DNA of 64,000 nt from Vermamoeba vermiformis (taxonomy: Eukaryota > Tubulinea > Echinamoebida), in the NCBI GenBank assembly GCA_045837725.1, contig JBEWZL010000266.1, positions 372,001-436,000 on the forward strand. Reading direction: 5' to 3'. This document shows positions 23,870-36,330 of this stretch, in pieces. Every line of letters starts with the position of its first letter. Position 1 is the first letter of the stretch. Both the position numbers and the translations under genes were made by a program. A model generated the notes under the pieces. It was not told the DNA's origin and searched no databases. It saw only the letters and a program-made list of their open reading frames with translations.

Positions 23870-25829
23870 TCATTGGGTTAAACTATTTTTGCTACGCGAA
23901 GAACGTTGTTTGATCCATTGGACTACCGCTGTATTGTTTCTATACTTTGTTGCTATATTTAGAGCTTCTTGTGGGTCCCAAGGACATCCATTTTCAATTG
24001 CGTAAAGGAAGCACGGGAATACGTTCTCGAATGTTTTAAGACCGGAAGTGATGGTAGTTTCAGTCCAAGGTGCACCATTCTCATGCGCGTATTTCAGCAT
24101 TTCCAATTGTCCACTCTGCATTATAACGCTGCAGGTATCGTCGTTCCAGGGGATGCCTCTTTCGAACAAAATCTTGAGCGTTGCAAGCGAGTTCGAATTC
24201 GCGGCGTAATCCATTGTTAAGTCGTCCCAAGGACCTAAACACGAATAGTTGTGTAAATATATCGATTAAAAGGGAGTTCAAGTAGGCACTTACATCCGTT
24301 ATCTAGTGCATATGTAAGGCACTGAAGGTTACCGGCCTTTGCTGCGAATGCGCAAGTCAGCTCATCCCAAGGACAGTTGTTTTCGTGCAGATATTTTAAC
24401 AGGTCAAGATTTCCTAATCGAGCAGCAGTGGTGCATATATCGGCACTTGTAAACCGGCATCCGCGCTTGTGCAAATATTGAATTGTTGGAAGTAAGTTAT
24501 CGCTGGGATCGTACATCACCCTGTCAATAATATCTGTTGGCCATGGCAAACCGCGATCCATTAAATACTTCAAGCAGTCAATATTGCCACTACGCGCTAC
24601 TCGTAGTGTCACATTTGCCACTGTCATGACAAGTTAATAGCAGATCTTTAAGTATACTCGTATCATACGTACTTGCGCCGGGTCCCAAACTGCAACCGTC
24701 TCCTTCCCAAGGACACCCGTTATCAATTAAGTACTTGAGAACTTCATAGTTAGGGCAAGCTTGATGTATTGCATTGTCATCCCAAGGACCTACAATGTAA
24801 TTAGTATACGTGTCACAAAAGCAAGTGTCAAAGTGTCACTTGCATCCTTTCGCTCGTAATTCTTCGACAAGCTCCACGTCATTCATCTGTGCCACTGAGG
24901 CCATTAACTCGGTAGTCAACGGTACTCCATTTGCGATTGCCAATCGGAGGTACTCCACGTCTCCTCGCCTTGCTGCTGCCTTCCAGGCATCATCACCTTT
25001 CAATCGAAATCCTTTGTCTAGGAAGTACTGCAAGGTTGCTGCACTCGTTGCGTGGTTAATATTTTGTTCTTGCAAAGCGGCGTATTGTTCGAGGTATTTG
25101 ACCATTTCAAGATTTCCTGACTCCGCAGCGCACTGAGCAAGATAAGGAAAGTACTCGAAATTGTCCACAACTTTTCTAAGAATTAATATTATACTGAGCA
25201 TAATTCGGTAAACCGTACCACTCGAAAATAATTTGAACATCTCGACGTGACCGGATCTCACAGCACGTGGAATAGTATCGAGAAGTGTCGGTTTTACGCC
25301 TTTATCTATAAGATACTTAGCGATATGAATATGCTTTTGAGCTGTAGCCTCGAGAAGGGCGTCAGGATCTGGGGATCTTCCAAAATCTTCTACTATCACC
25401 TTCAAACAATCAACGTGCCCTGAACGAGCAATAATTCTTTGAGTATCTGCTTTTACTTGCGCGCCATTTTCCAACGCATATTTTAGTAGAGAGGCGAAGC
25501 CATTGGTGCCACAGTAGTTTGTAACGTTGTCGACAAAAGCTGCTATTGGCAGTTTTATATTATTTGTTAGTCGGTAGAATTGTTTGGATACTACTTGAAG
25601 GACGAGGATAATTGCTTTGCGAGATGCGACTGGAAACCCTGGCGCCGGATCGCAAATTGCAAAATTAAGTATCGTGGCCCACATCTCTGTCGGGAGCTAT
25701 AATAATGAATAGTATTTAATTTGTAAATCCTTAAGGAGGGCTCATAATTACGAAATAATTTAATAACGGCTAAAATTTATTCTTTACCTGGAGCACGTGC
25801 TGATATTCGTCTTGGAAAATATGTGACAT
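23870..25829 (-). CDS. F-box-like/ankyrin-repeat protein with GCPWD repeats
   Basis: Exons 25788-25829, 24844-25696 (perhaps with a 48-nt in-frame intron at 25171-25218), 24673-24789, 24294-24620 and 23870-24234. The N-terminus MSHIFQDEYQHVLQLPTEMW is F-box-like. About 14 ankyrin-type repeats follow (G-x-v/l-x-x-l-k-y-l/a-x-e/d-n/k-G). The C-terminal half carries the variant loop GCPWD/GAPWT typical of amoebal ankyrin proteins. Three introns interrupt the repeats, two of them inside the Cys codon of GCPW. The first uses a GC donor (GGAT|GCAAGT, 24843 downwards) that lies in a 7-bp inverted repeat. It is probably a substrate adaptor of an SCF-type ligase; partner unknown. Confidence 0.8.
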
Positions 25830-26218
25830 TTAATATCTTGGATATATATTTTCAGCTATTACAAAATAAAAAATAAATTAGGAAAAAAGTAATTTTTTTC
25901 TGTGCCATTGTCTTTACCACTCAGCGAGTCTGTTAGCCTATATAGGGTTTAATGTGTTTGTAAACGATAAGCAGCTGCTACGTAGTAAATCGTTAACTAA
26001 AAAATGCGCAAAAACCAATACTGCGTTAAGTTTTTAGCCTACGTCAAATTTTTGACATGACATTGTGCTTGTAGGGGTTAATAGCACTAGTACACTTGAT
26101 GCTCCTACAACCACTAGGGAGATCAGTTAGGGGCATAAATAACCTGGAAACCTTTGTGCAATTACGACACGTCATTTATGAATTTGGTTTTATTTACAGT
26201 TTGATAAATAAAGCTGGC
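25830..26218. other. Spacer with a likely relic of the membrane F-box gene
   Basis: About 26050-26118 (plus strand) resembles 41962-42033, the last codons of the membrane F-box gene: shared blocks GACATG, CTTGTA, TTAATAGCACT, ACACTT, ATGC, CCTAC and ACTAG occur in the same order. Weaker similarity extends left to about 25972. It translates to GVNSTSTLDAPTTTREI against GLIALAFITLYAPTTTSKI. No other gene is seen. It also holds the start region of the ankyrin gene and the end of the ABC transporter. Confidence 0.4.
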
Positions 26219-29200
26219 TTATTTTGTACCCTTTAAGCCCTCAATAATTTCCTTAGCAGACTCTTCATAATCTTCAAAAGACGATTCATGAACTTCTTTC
26301 AAGCTTTGAATGACGCCGATCTCGCCGGAAGCAATCTTTTTCAAGAACTCGCTTTGTTCGGGTCCAGTGGCTTCAACCATCGATGAAAATATACCATTAC
26401 GGTTCTCTAATAGCTCGACTGGCTTGCCATATTCAGCAAGTTCTCCACGGTTCAACACTAAGATCTTCGTCGAATCCATAACAGTGTTCAATCTAAACAA
26501 TAAATTAGACACTATAATTGTTATAATATTGCTTTGTGACATACCTATGAGCGATAGTCAATGACGTTCTGTCGCTGAAGTTCTTTCTGACCATCGATTG
26601 GATCAGCAGATCCGTGTCAAGATCCACAGAGGCAGTGGCTTCGTCCATGAAAAATATCTTCGTCTTTCGCAACAAGGCGCGACTCATACACATAAGCTGA
26701 CGTTGACCGACGCTAAAGTTCGATCCGTTCTCTTCGACAACGGCATCCAGACCACCTTCGAGTGACTCGATGTAATTCTTCAAGTTGACCATAGCCAAGG
26801 CCTCCCATAAGTCATTATCGTTGTGTTCACCGAAAGGATCCAAATTATATCTAACAGTGCCTAAGAACAGCACGGGTTCTTGCGGAATAATTGACAGCTT
26901 GGATCGAAGATCTTCCAGACCAATCGTAGAAATATCAATGCCGTCAATCTCAATTGATCCTTCAGCTAACTCTACGATTCTGAACAATGCTTGCAGCAGA
27001 CTGTAGAAGAAAAGTTAGTGATCAGGTTTGGCACATCCACATATGTCACGTGTCAAAAGTGTCACTTACGTTGACTTGCCAGCGCCAGTTCGACCGACAA
27101 TTCCAACCTTTTCTTCACCTTCTACCGTGACGTTTAGTTTTTTCAGCACTAGGTCGCCTTGTCTGTATCTCAAACTGGCGTCCTTGAACACGATTTGACC
27201 CTTGTCAGGCCAGTTCTTGGGAGGTCTGTTCTCCTTGATAATCGCAGGAGCTTCTTGTTCGAGGTCATCGTACTCTTTAATGCGTTCTACGGAGTTGATC
27301 TTAGCTTCAGTTTCGACGGCATTGATCGCCAACAAACTCAAAATTGGAGTCAAACCAGCTGTGTTGGCAAGAGCGAAAGCTATGGTAAATGTTAGTAAGA
27401 TACCGCTACGAACAATTTGATTCATTGTAACGTACCAGCATAGCCACCTTGAAGAGCTCCGACACCCGAGACACGCAAGCTGACAATCAGAACCATCAAA
27501 ATCAACACGAGAACAGTACCCATGCCGTCTAGTACGAGCCCGAACCAACTAAAAGAGTTAGAAATCGACTAACGACATATCGCTGAATTGTGACTTACGA
27601 TAGCAAGAAGCGTTGAGCGACACGTTGCTTCGAGTTGGCATCTACGTTGTAGTAATTGACGTTCTTGAAAACATCTTCCATCTTATAAGCTCGGACAGTA
27701 GCAGCGCCTCGCATAGTCTCGCCCAATTGCGAGAAAATGGGAGCACGTGACAGGGCCTCCATTCGTTGGGTCTCCACGTATGTCTTTCTGAAGTACATTT
27801 GGAAGAAGTAATAACCAACGACTACGGCGGCAATAGCAATGACGAAGTAGGGAGAGGCAAAAGCCATACTAGCAAGTACACCCAACAGCGTGAAAATACT
27901 GTTGATGTACTGGTAAAGTTGGATCGGCAAAATTTTATCGATCAGATCCAGCTCTTTCGCAAATCGGTTAACAATTCTGAGAAATTTAATCAGTAATCCG
28001 TTGTTATAACATAATAGTAGGTGTGTTCTATTCTTACCTTCCCATAGGAGTGATGTCAAAGAAGGCGGTAGGAGCGCGAATGATTCGGCTTAACATGCCG
28101 TAATGAAGTCTCTTTGAAGCTCGAAGTGACAAACTGACATCGACCATCGATGCAACAGCGAATCCAATGACATCAGCACCAATCAAACCACCATAAACAC
28201 CGACATCTGAAACGGTGGTCAGTCACTTGCCAAATTAGGAAATTTTTGATTTTCACTTACAAACTGCGATGGTTAAGACGTAGCCAGTTGTAGCTCCATT
28301 TGACAGCCACACAGAGAGCCACCAACCACTCACAACACGAGCTCCGACAGAGATGGCCAAGAATAAAATCAACGTGAAAAACACGACCAGTCCTCCCTTC
28401 TTGAAGTAGTACCAGTAGACTCCGAATCCAATTAAACCTTCGGCCTTGCCTTCGTCGTTAACCAGCGTGCCAGATTTCTTTTCAACTTCCTTTTGAGGCT
28501 CGTCAGTCTTGGCAGGGGCGGGTTTTTCAGCGGGTTTGGGTTTCGGCTCTTCCTCTTCAGATTCTTCTTCAGGCTTGCCAGTGACACCAAACTTGATCAT
28601 TTGTTCTTTGAACTGCGTGTTTGATTGCATCAATTCTTCGAAATTTCCAGCCGCAACAGTGTCACCTTCGCTCAAGAAGATAATGTGGTCGGCATAAGGC
28701 AAGTATTGCAATTGATTGGCGGTGAGAAGCACGAGCTTGTCGGCTAAGTAGCCCTTGATAGCCTTGTGGAACAAGTGCTTGCCCACGTGACTGTCAACAG
28801 CGCTCAACGGATCATCGAGCAACACGATGTCAGCATCGGAGTACAACGCACGAGCGATAGAAATACGCTACAATAACGTTAGTACTGTTAATTATACTTG
28901 ATTTTCAACGTACTTGTTTCTGACCGCCAGACAAATTGACACCTCGTTCACCGATTTCGGTCTTATCGCCAGCAGTGAACTGGCCCAAGTCAGCCATCAA
29001 AGCACTGGCTTCAATGACTTTACGGTACTTCTCGGCATCGTAAGGTTTGCCAAAGATAATATTCTCGCGCACTGTTGCGTTGAAGATGAAAGCTTCTTGT
29101 GCAACATAGGCCATCGATCCATTGACGCCAACAGAACCGGAAGTAATTGCCAATTCTCCCAAAATAGCTGACACTACTGATGATTTGCCGCTACCGACAG

Positions 29201-31193
29201 GACCAACAATCATAACGAAATCTCCCTTCTTGGCCTGGTGTGCGAAAATTCGTTGAGTTCAAAAAAATGACACGTGTCACTCAGATCTCGTACCTTAAGT
29301 GTCAAATTTTTCAATGTAGGAGTGGCAGAAGTACCCCACTTGAAAGTTGCGTCGTTGATTTCAATGCCAGGCTGAGCAGACTCGAGTTTAGGCACGGGAA
29401 TGATGTCAGGATTGATCACGAATTCTTGGATACGGCGGAAGGTCGAGAAGTACATCTCGCCTAATACGACTGTAATAGGCAAGCCAACGAATCCTTGACG
29501 CACCAAGTTGAAAATAGCGACGATAGTGAAGGCCACGGAGAACGAAAAACCATTGCCGTACAAACCGTACAAGATCTGAGTTTCAAGTATTAGATTTCGG
29601 TTTAAATGGCATTTTCATGCTTTATACTTACCAAAGTCAAGCCTTGAGCCAGAGAACCGATATTTTGCATCAGTAAAATGGCGGCACTTCTTTCGACGGT
29701 CAGATCGTAGATATCTTTCAACTCTTGGTCGCGTTGATTCTCAACGTTGTTCTTGAAAGCATTCTCCCAAGCATAATACTTGACGATGCGAATACCTGTC
29801 GAGGACAAGGAAGTCAATACAGGCGAGATTCGGATATTCAGAAATTCCGTAGTGCGAAAGATCCGAAGATTTCTGGAACATACCTTGCAACAATTCGTTA
29901 GTTAGCTTCAATCGCTTATCTCCTTTGATAGAAGCAAGGTAATGCAAAAGACCAGCTCTGCGACCTAACTTGAGTGCGATCGGGAAGCAGATGGCCAAAA
30001 CACCAACAGTAATCACGAGGAAGTACGAAACTTGAATGCCAAGCAGTACAATCGAGACTATGAATATAGTAAAAATTAGTTTTCATTACTTTGACACCAC
30101 TAAAGCTTGCGTAAAGATAAAAAATTGTCGCAAAGCTAGTACCGGATCTTCCGAATCGTTACACAGTGAAGTGGTTTCAACACAAATTATAAATATGGTA
30201 TATTTGATACTATGATTACTATTTAGCAATATTGATTACTTACTGACTACTTGGAAGGGTCCTGACAAACCCATCACAAAGTAAGGGAACGAATCTGCCA
30301 ATAGAAACGCTTCACCACTGATTAAATTGACGACCTGACCCGAGTTGAGTTCTTTTTTAGGTGCCATCGTCAGTGACTTCCGATACACAAGTACAGCAAG
30401 GAGAGATCTGACCTATTGAGCGGTGCGCCAAAATTTAGTCCACATTAATTAAAACGTAATCACAATGCAGCTGGCAACTTACATCAACCCCAAGCACACC
30501 TCCCTTAAATACACCCAAATAATAGCAGAAGGAGCCAACGAGCTGCGAAATAATGATGCAGAAAACGTAGATGTAGCCTTGATAGGCAGGAAAAGTGGTA
30601 TCGACGACGAATTCGATCAGAAATGGTAAAATGACTGGGTTGATAAATGTACAAATACCTATAAGAAAGTTTACGACGTTAGTTAGATATTTTTTGTTCG
30701 ATCTAGATTCATTGCAACAATGAAAACTTACTGTAAGCAATAATCATGCCAAGAGCTTCAAGAAAATCTTTTTTAAATCGCTTAAATATGGCTTTTCTGA
30801 GCGAGGGTCTGAAAGTTAAGTGTGAGCAGGAGCACATCTGGACGATCTCGACAGGTCGACTTACTTTGGTTTTTTCTGCTCTTCTTCCCAAATAGGTTCG
30901 AATGTCTCCCATAAATCTCGAGCTGTGCTCTCTTTGTCTAAGCGCCAGATGTCCTCTTCGGTAATGTGTCCAGCTGATCCCTTTTTTATTAATCCAGATG
31001 CTTGGCCGTAAAAGCTTCGGTTGTTGAAGTCACGTCTAAGTTCAGGACCAGTGATAAAAGACTCTTGTGTCTTGAGATCCTAGCAAGCGGATGTCAGCGA
31101 TCTATCCTAGACACGACGACTCGAGCCACGATAACTTACCTTATTTTTTTCCAATATTCCTGGGGCATGATCTGGATCAATTAAATGAGCCAT
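26219..31193 (-). CDS. ABC transporter, subfamily C (MRP type)
   Basis: Sixteen exons sum to 1313 codons: 31140-31193, 30865-31079, 30732-30808, 30483-30658, 30244-30412, 29884-30057, 29632-29795, 29294-29575, 28914-29234, 28261-28867, 28038-28206, 27599-27976, 27436-27548, 27070-27379, 26545-27000 and 26219-26492. Order: TMD1, NBD1 (Walker [10 protein letters not shown], signature LSGGQKQR, Walker [12 protein letters not shown]), an acidic/Pro linker, TMD2, then NBD2 (Walker [10 protein letters not shown], signature FSVGQRQ, Walker [12 protein letters not shown]). The Asp in place of Glu in NBD1 is normal for ABCC. There is no TMD0. It should export organic anions or glutathione conjugates. 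The extreme C-terminus lacks a CFTR-like regulatory domain. Confidence 0.93.
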
Positions 31194-31652
31194 GGTGTTG
31201 CTAACGCTCCAGAATAATTATTAACTGAGAGGTTAACCTCACGCGAAGTTTAAAACTTGTCTGGCGCGAAATTCCGGAGTATTCACACTTTAATTGCACC
31301 GCAGGCAACGTTAAAGCTCCGTTTCTCCTCTCTTGATAGATTATTTCCTAATATGGAAGTAGTTGAGAAGGTTTTTGTTCTTCTTCGATCCTTCCAGGAT
31401 GCTTCGATCAGCCAACCAAACACCACAACTTGCCACCAAACACCAACCAACCTATACGACAGGGTGTCAATGTATATTCTACAGTATTCTATTCAATTTT
31501 ACAGCAAAAGTAATAATATTTAAGGGAAAAATCGCCGCCAAGCGCGGAGCCGGGAACCGATAGTGCTCCGTCGCACACGGATCACCTAAGATACTCCGTA
31601 CTACTGTGCATACCTTAAATGGTACCTTTAACTATCAAGTGAAAGTTATTTA
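31194..31652. promoter_or_regulatory. ABCC promoter region and 3' flank of the GH16 relic
   Basis: The hairpin GAGAGGTTAACCTC (31229-31242) lies about 35 bp before the ABCC start. CCAAACACCA occurs at 31426 and again at 31436-31446. No gene seen. Confidence 0.4.
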
Positions 31653-32785
31653 TTACAACAAAAGTTGGAGCATACCGGAAAACACAACGAAATATCCGAA
31701 TCCAACGGAACTCGCAGAGCTATTGATTTGAACTGAAGGAGAGGACGTAGTTGAAGGATTATTAGAGCTCGAAGAAGGAGTTACTCCATCGAAAGGAGCC
31801 GATCCGTCAGTAGGCGGAGCAGGCATTTCTGCGATTGCGTTAGTCTTCTGATCTTACAATATTCTGGATCTGGCTTACCCCGACCACCAACGATACTGTT
31901 AATGGCAAGTACTGCGACACAGCTTTGCGTAAATTGCAAGTTCCAGCCATTACCCCAGACCACGCGATAGTACCCATCTTCGAGGGTATCTGGGATCGTG
32001 ACAGTGAAGCTCACATCTTGCGTTGTACCAGCTGCCAATGAAGCCCATTGAGCTGTACGTAGGATCTTGGCTTGAGAGCTATTCGTATTCATCCAGCTTT
32101 GCACTTGCATCACCAAGTTGATAGTAGTCAACGCAGTGTTCACGTCAAAACTGAATGTGAAGGTTACATTGTCGCGTTGTTAGGTGTCACGGTCGGAGGG
32201 GCTCCGAAGGTGACTGAGGGCAAGGTAGGCAAAGTAGGCCTTGTGAATGGCAGACCCTCGCCGGGACCAGGCAAACTGACACCTCCTTCTGCCACGTACT
32301 TGTACGCACGAATGTAATCAACGTCCATATAAGCAGGGAACGGCGTTGTGGCATTTGGTGGACCGGGCCAGCCTCCGATAGCCAAATTGGCCAAAATAAA
32401 CATCGGGTACTTCGGCACGCACACAGTGACGTTGAATCGAGGTTATGTTTTTTCAATACCAATGCAACGCGCTCGGATTTCGAAGTAACCAAACGTCTGC
32501 TCGAATCTTCCGTTGGTAGTAATTACACCAGGCTGATAGTCGAATCCATTAACAGATTTTCCCTCGCCAACGATTCGCGAGGTAATCAGATCCAAAAGTA
32601 AATCCACCAGGCGAGTAGAACTGAAGTTCGGTGTTGAGAGTGCCAGGCGCGAATGAATAAGCAGCCAACCATGCAGAATTAACCATAGTTTGACCATTAA
32701 ATTCGTCTGCGAATGTTAGTTGCCATCCAGCACGAGCAAAAAAGACGCATCCTAGAGAAGCAATTAAAAATAGAAAAATACGCAT
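31653..32785 (-). pseudogene. Decayed GH16 beta-glucanase with GPI-type tail
   Basis: Starts with a signal peptide (MRIFLFLIASLGCVFFARA) and the GH16 opening WQLTFADEFNGQ. The frame changes near 32590 within FTFGSD/DLITSRIVG. GYFEIRARC is then followed directly by VPKYPMFILANLAIGGWPG, so the centre with the catalytic ExDxxE motif is missing. A second frame change lies near 32170, before a beta-rich domain (FTFSFDVNTALTTINLVMQV, VSFTVTIPDTLEDGYYRVVW). A normal-looking intron (31829-31878) and a Ser-rich GPI-type tail follow. GH16 enzymes cut beta-1,3/1,4-glucans. As it stands it cannot be active. Sequencing error could explain the frame changes but not the missing core. Confidence 0.75.
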
Positions 32786-33188
32786 TGTGGTAACAAAATT
32801 CAAGGAGCTAAATTAATCGTTCGCAAGGCAAGGAAATGTGTTTAAATAAATAAGATTTTGTTATAAAATTGGTATTTGGGCTCGCAGTAACGGACTCACA
32901 CACAGGTTCACTAATATTAATATTACGGTAAAAATCACTACTCGTCACTTCCAAATTAATTTACTAAGATTCGTAGTATTTGAAAAGATTTCGATCTTAC
33001 CTCAAAAAAAAGTCGATTGCCGTATTTCCCCAGGTCATGCCAGCGGATTGCCATAATACGCACTTTGTATTGCTTACACGTACGAAAAATTGCAATTGTG
33101 CTCAGTTGTGGTGTCAAATAAATTACATTTTAGGTAAAGCCTCATTATTTTTCTCATGTTTCGACAACTAACACATTGTCATGTTGCT
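32786..33188. promoter_or_regulatory. Divergent promoter region
   Basis: 403 bp, AT-rich, between the GH16 relic and the NTPase gene. An out-of-frame ATG (33181) precedes the chosen start by 8 bases. No other feature seen. Confidence 0.4.
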
Positions 33189-36100
33189 ATGCGTAGCACA
33201 AGCACTTTGTTTCGATGCGCGACAAACTTAAATTGCAGATTTGTGTCGCGGGAGAAGAAAAAGCCGGCAGATTCGGGTTTGGGTGAGTTCCTTCCGCAAC
33301 TCCAGACAAAGCCTTTGCAAATTATTAACAATTTCTTTAAAAGGTAATCGTACTATTACCTTCAAAATTGCAAGGAAGTCAATCCCAAAATCCGATCCAA
33401 ACCACTTAACGCAGCTCACAGCTGATGTACAGCGCACAAAAAAAATCCTTTCGATGTCATCGTCAACGTCAAAACAGCAGAGACTTTTTTCAGAGCGCGT
33501 TTTGATACCCAAACCGCTGAGTGATGATTTGCAAAAACCGAGGTGGAATCCGTTTTACTTTCGCGATTTTGGGATTGCTCAGCAAGAAGAAGGGAGAATA
33601 TTACCTTCTAATGGACTATCCATGCCAAATACAACCACAAAGACGGAAGAAAGCAAGATGCAAAAAGTTTTGAAGGATTTGGACCAAACTCTTCGAACTA
33701 GCGTTGTAATGCCCGAGCAAGAACGATATTTGACTATCCTTATTCAAGGTTAAAGTTTAATTGCTAATTTTGTACCTTAAATTCACACGTTTGCAGCGAG
33801 CGGTTATGGCAAAACACATCTGGCTCACCAATACTGTTTACAACACCGCACCTTATTAATGCAGTTTATGCCTTCGACCAGCTTAGAATTAATCAACATA
33901 TTGGAGGCGTTTATAATCGCACAACGAGACAAGCTCAACATTTCACCATCCGCAGTTGCAGATCGTGAAACAGAACTCGCATTCACCAAGCTAGCATTTC
34001 AGGCTACGTCGCTCATTCCTTTGACTTTCATTGAATTTGCCGAGGAATTTTTTGCTGTTGGTAAATATTTCTAGCCAAGTTTTGTTCACTGAACGAACTA
34101 ACATAGAAACTTTGTCAGCAAAGTTTGTGTCTAAAGCACAGGTGAATGAAGTTTTGCTTCGTGCAATACAGAATGGACAACAGCTAATCAGAGAAAAGTT
34201 TGCAAAGAATTTGAAGATGTATGCAACAAATAGCATGAAATTCATGGGTTTTAAGCAACGAATGTATGCAGCTGCCAAGTCAATGAAACTCGAAGCAATG
34301 ATCTATGATGAAGTGTTGCAATTTGAGAGGTTACCTGGCATGTTCTTGCATCATCCATTTGCAGAATCAGTATGAGCACAAATGAGAGAGCATTACTGAT
34401 CTATTTCACAGACATCATACTTGCACCTGCAAGAAGAAAGAAAGTCTCCTGATACCTCACATCAGTTTTCAGGACCATATCACCAAGTAACTTCATTGCT
34501 GTACTTGCTGCTCATTGCAATGGAAGACCTTGTGAAAGAAGCTGGTATACCAGTAAGTCAGTGAATAGTATGTGAAGCAACATTGATCATTTTCAAAGCA
34601 ACTCCTTCTTTCCACACATTATTCTGCCCAACAGTTTGAACTTCCTCAAGTTGGCACTGGCGCAAGGGATAGATTAAAAGTGCAGAAGTTTTATTGGACT
34701 GAGAGTTCTGCTGAGAGATGGAACAGATTTAACACTGAACTTTTGGCAACTTTTGATTTTTCAAACCAAGAGGAAATCAAAGAAAAGTTGCTCTCAACTT
34801 TAAAACCATTTGCTGTGCGACCAGTTTATTTATGGCCTTTTTGGACTATAGTAAGTATTGACATTGTCTTAATATGTTATTGTGCTAACATGGCTTCAGT
34901 TGTCAGAACACTTGACAAACAAAACAAAAACCTTTGAAGAAATCGTAACTAAAGCTTTGGAAGTTCATAAGTCAAATGTTACACAAACAATTTACCAATA
35001 TGCAGACAAACTGTTGCATTTTGAAAAGCAAGAGGTATGTACGCCTAACTTCTGTATTTGAGTTTGACTAAGGAATTCCTTTAAAGTGGAGAGACAAATT
35101 TCTCCTTCAAATTGCACTGGGTAGACGTTGCATCAAAGGCACTCAAGCTGACTTATCTCACTTGCTGCAAACTGGTCTGATTCCTCTCCCAGAAGGATTT
35201 GAAACATTCATGGAAGGAATCAATGATACTGCAAAGATCCTTATTCCACTTGGTGATCCATTCACTCTTCATTACTTGGAAGGCAAAGCACAGCAACAGT
35301 TTGATCAGGTAAATATTCTCACACACAATAATTACAAAGTATCTGAAACTTTTGCTAGTTGTTGGCAAAAATTGCCCACCCAATGAATTTTGGATATGAT
35401 GCTGGTCTATTTGGTGAAGTCTTTGCATTTGCACTTCTGAGACGTTCCCAAGGCAATGCTTTGAGTGCACTAGCCATGCCAGGCCTAGGACTTGAAAACA
35501 ATGTAGTTTTACAGCAATTCACAATTGGTGATGATTTAAGGCTGCGTGATTTTGTGGACTTAAATCTGACCAGTGATGGTGACTTTCTGAATAGCTTAGC
35601 AACAGGGTATGAGACAAATTCATTGTTTCAAAGTGACTCTAATTGATATTTCTTAGCTCTCAAAACAATGTTCTCAAGCCTTGCAATTCATTTCGTCCTG
35701 ATTTGGTTGTTTTACCTGATGTGAATAGACCTGAAGACTCCAGTCGAGAGCACATGTTCACACTTGGATTGAAACCATCAAACAACATTCAGGCTGTGTT
35801 GTGCATTCAAAGCAAGTTTCATGCTGCTCCAATCACACCTTCAATGGCTCAAACAGCCATAGATTCACTCGATCCAAAAAATGTCTACTCTGGTCGTGCA
35901 GCAAACTTAAGAGAAGCTTGGGAAGAAATGAAACAAACTCTTACCACACCTCATTATTGGATCAGGGTAATGTTATTGCATTTGCAGCTTAAGGTGACTA
36001 ACTTTGATAACTGTAGGTAATTTCTGGACAAGATGTGTCTCAATCTGTGATTGATGCCATTGCTGAGCACAACAAAAATAATCCTTACCAGCCAATTTTG

Positions 36101-36292
36101 ATATTTACTCCTAAGCTGTGGCCAGTGGATGCTGATTGGCTCAAGTTTTCTAGTGTGCAGGCTCCAAATCAATCAACAGCTACAGGACAGCTTGATGCTA
36201 ATTCATTGCAATTGACTCACTTTTTTGATAGTACAATTTTGAACGAAAGTGACTTGAACAAAATACATGGTGCTAGCCAAAGTTCAAAATAA
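33189..36292 (+). CDS. P-loop NTPase with nuclease-like C-terminus (Crinkler-type architecture)
   Basis: Eleven exons (33189-33282, 33344-33748, 33797-34060, 34107-34369, 34412-34552, 34635-34850, 34900-35034, 35087-35308, 35359-35606, 35657-35966, 36017-36292) give 858 codons. The N-terminus MRSTSTLFRCATNLNCRF is presequence-like. Walker A is ASGYGKTH (about residue 167). A long helical middle follows. The C-terminus has FRPDLVVLPDVN and AVLCIQSKF, which fit the D...(E/Q)xK core of restriction-like nucleases. NTPase plus such a nuclease is the known layout of Crinkler-family proteins, though no close member is recognised. Exons 1-3 are CpG-rich like the neighbours, while 34380-36300 holds only about a dozen CpG. 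This suggests a fused or transferred part, or methylation loss. Confidence 0.6.
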
Positions 36293-36330
36293 ACTTTTTT
36301 GGGTTTAATTTATATTCTGCAGTGCATAAA

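Noticed and set aside
29620-29860. A break in the ABC transporter around 29600-29880
   Set aside because: Normal introns explain the frame changes; all sixteen exons sum to an exact codon number.
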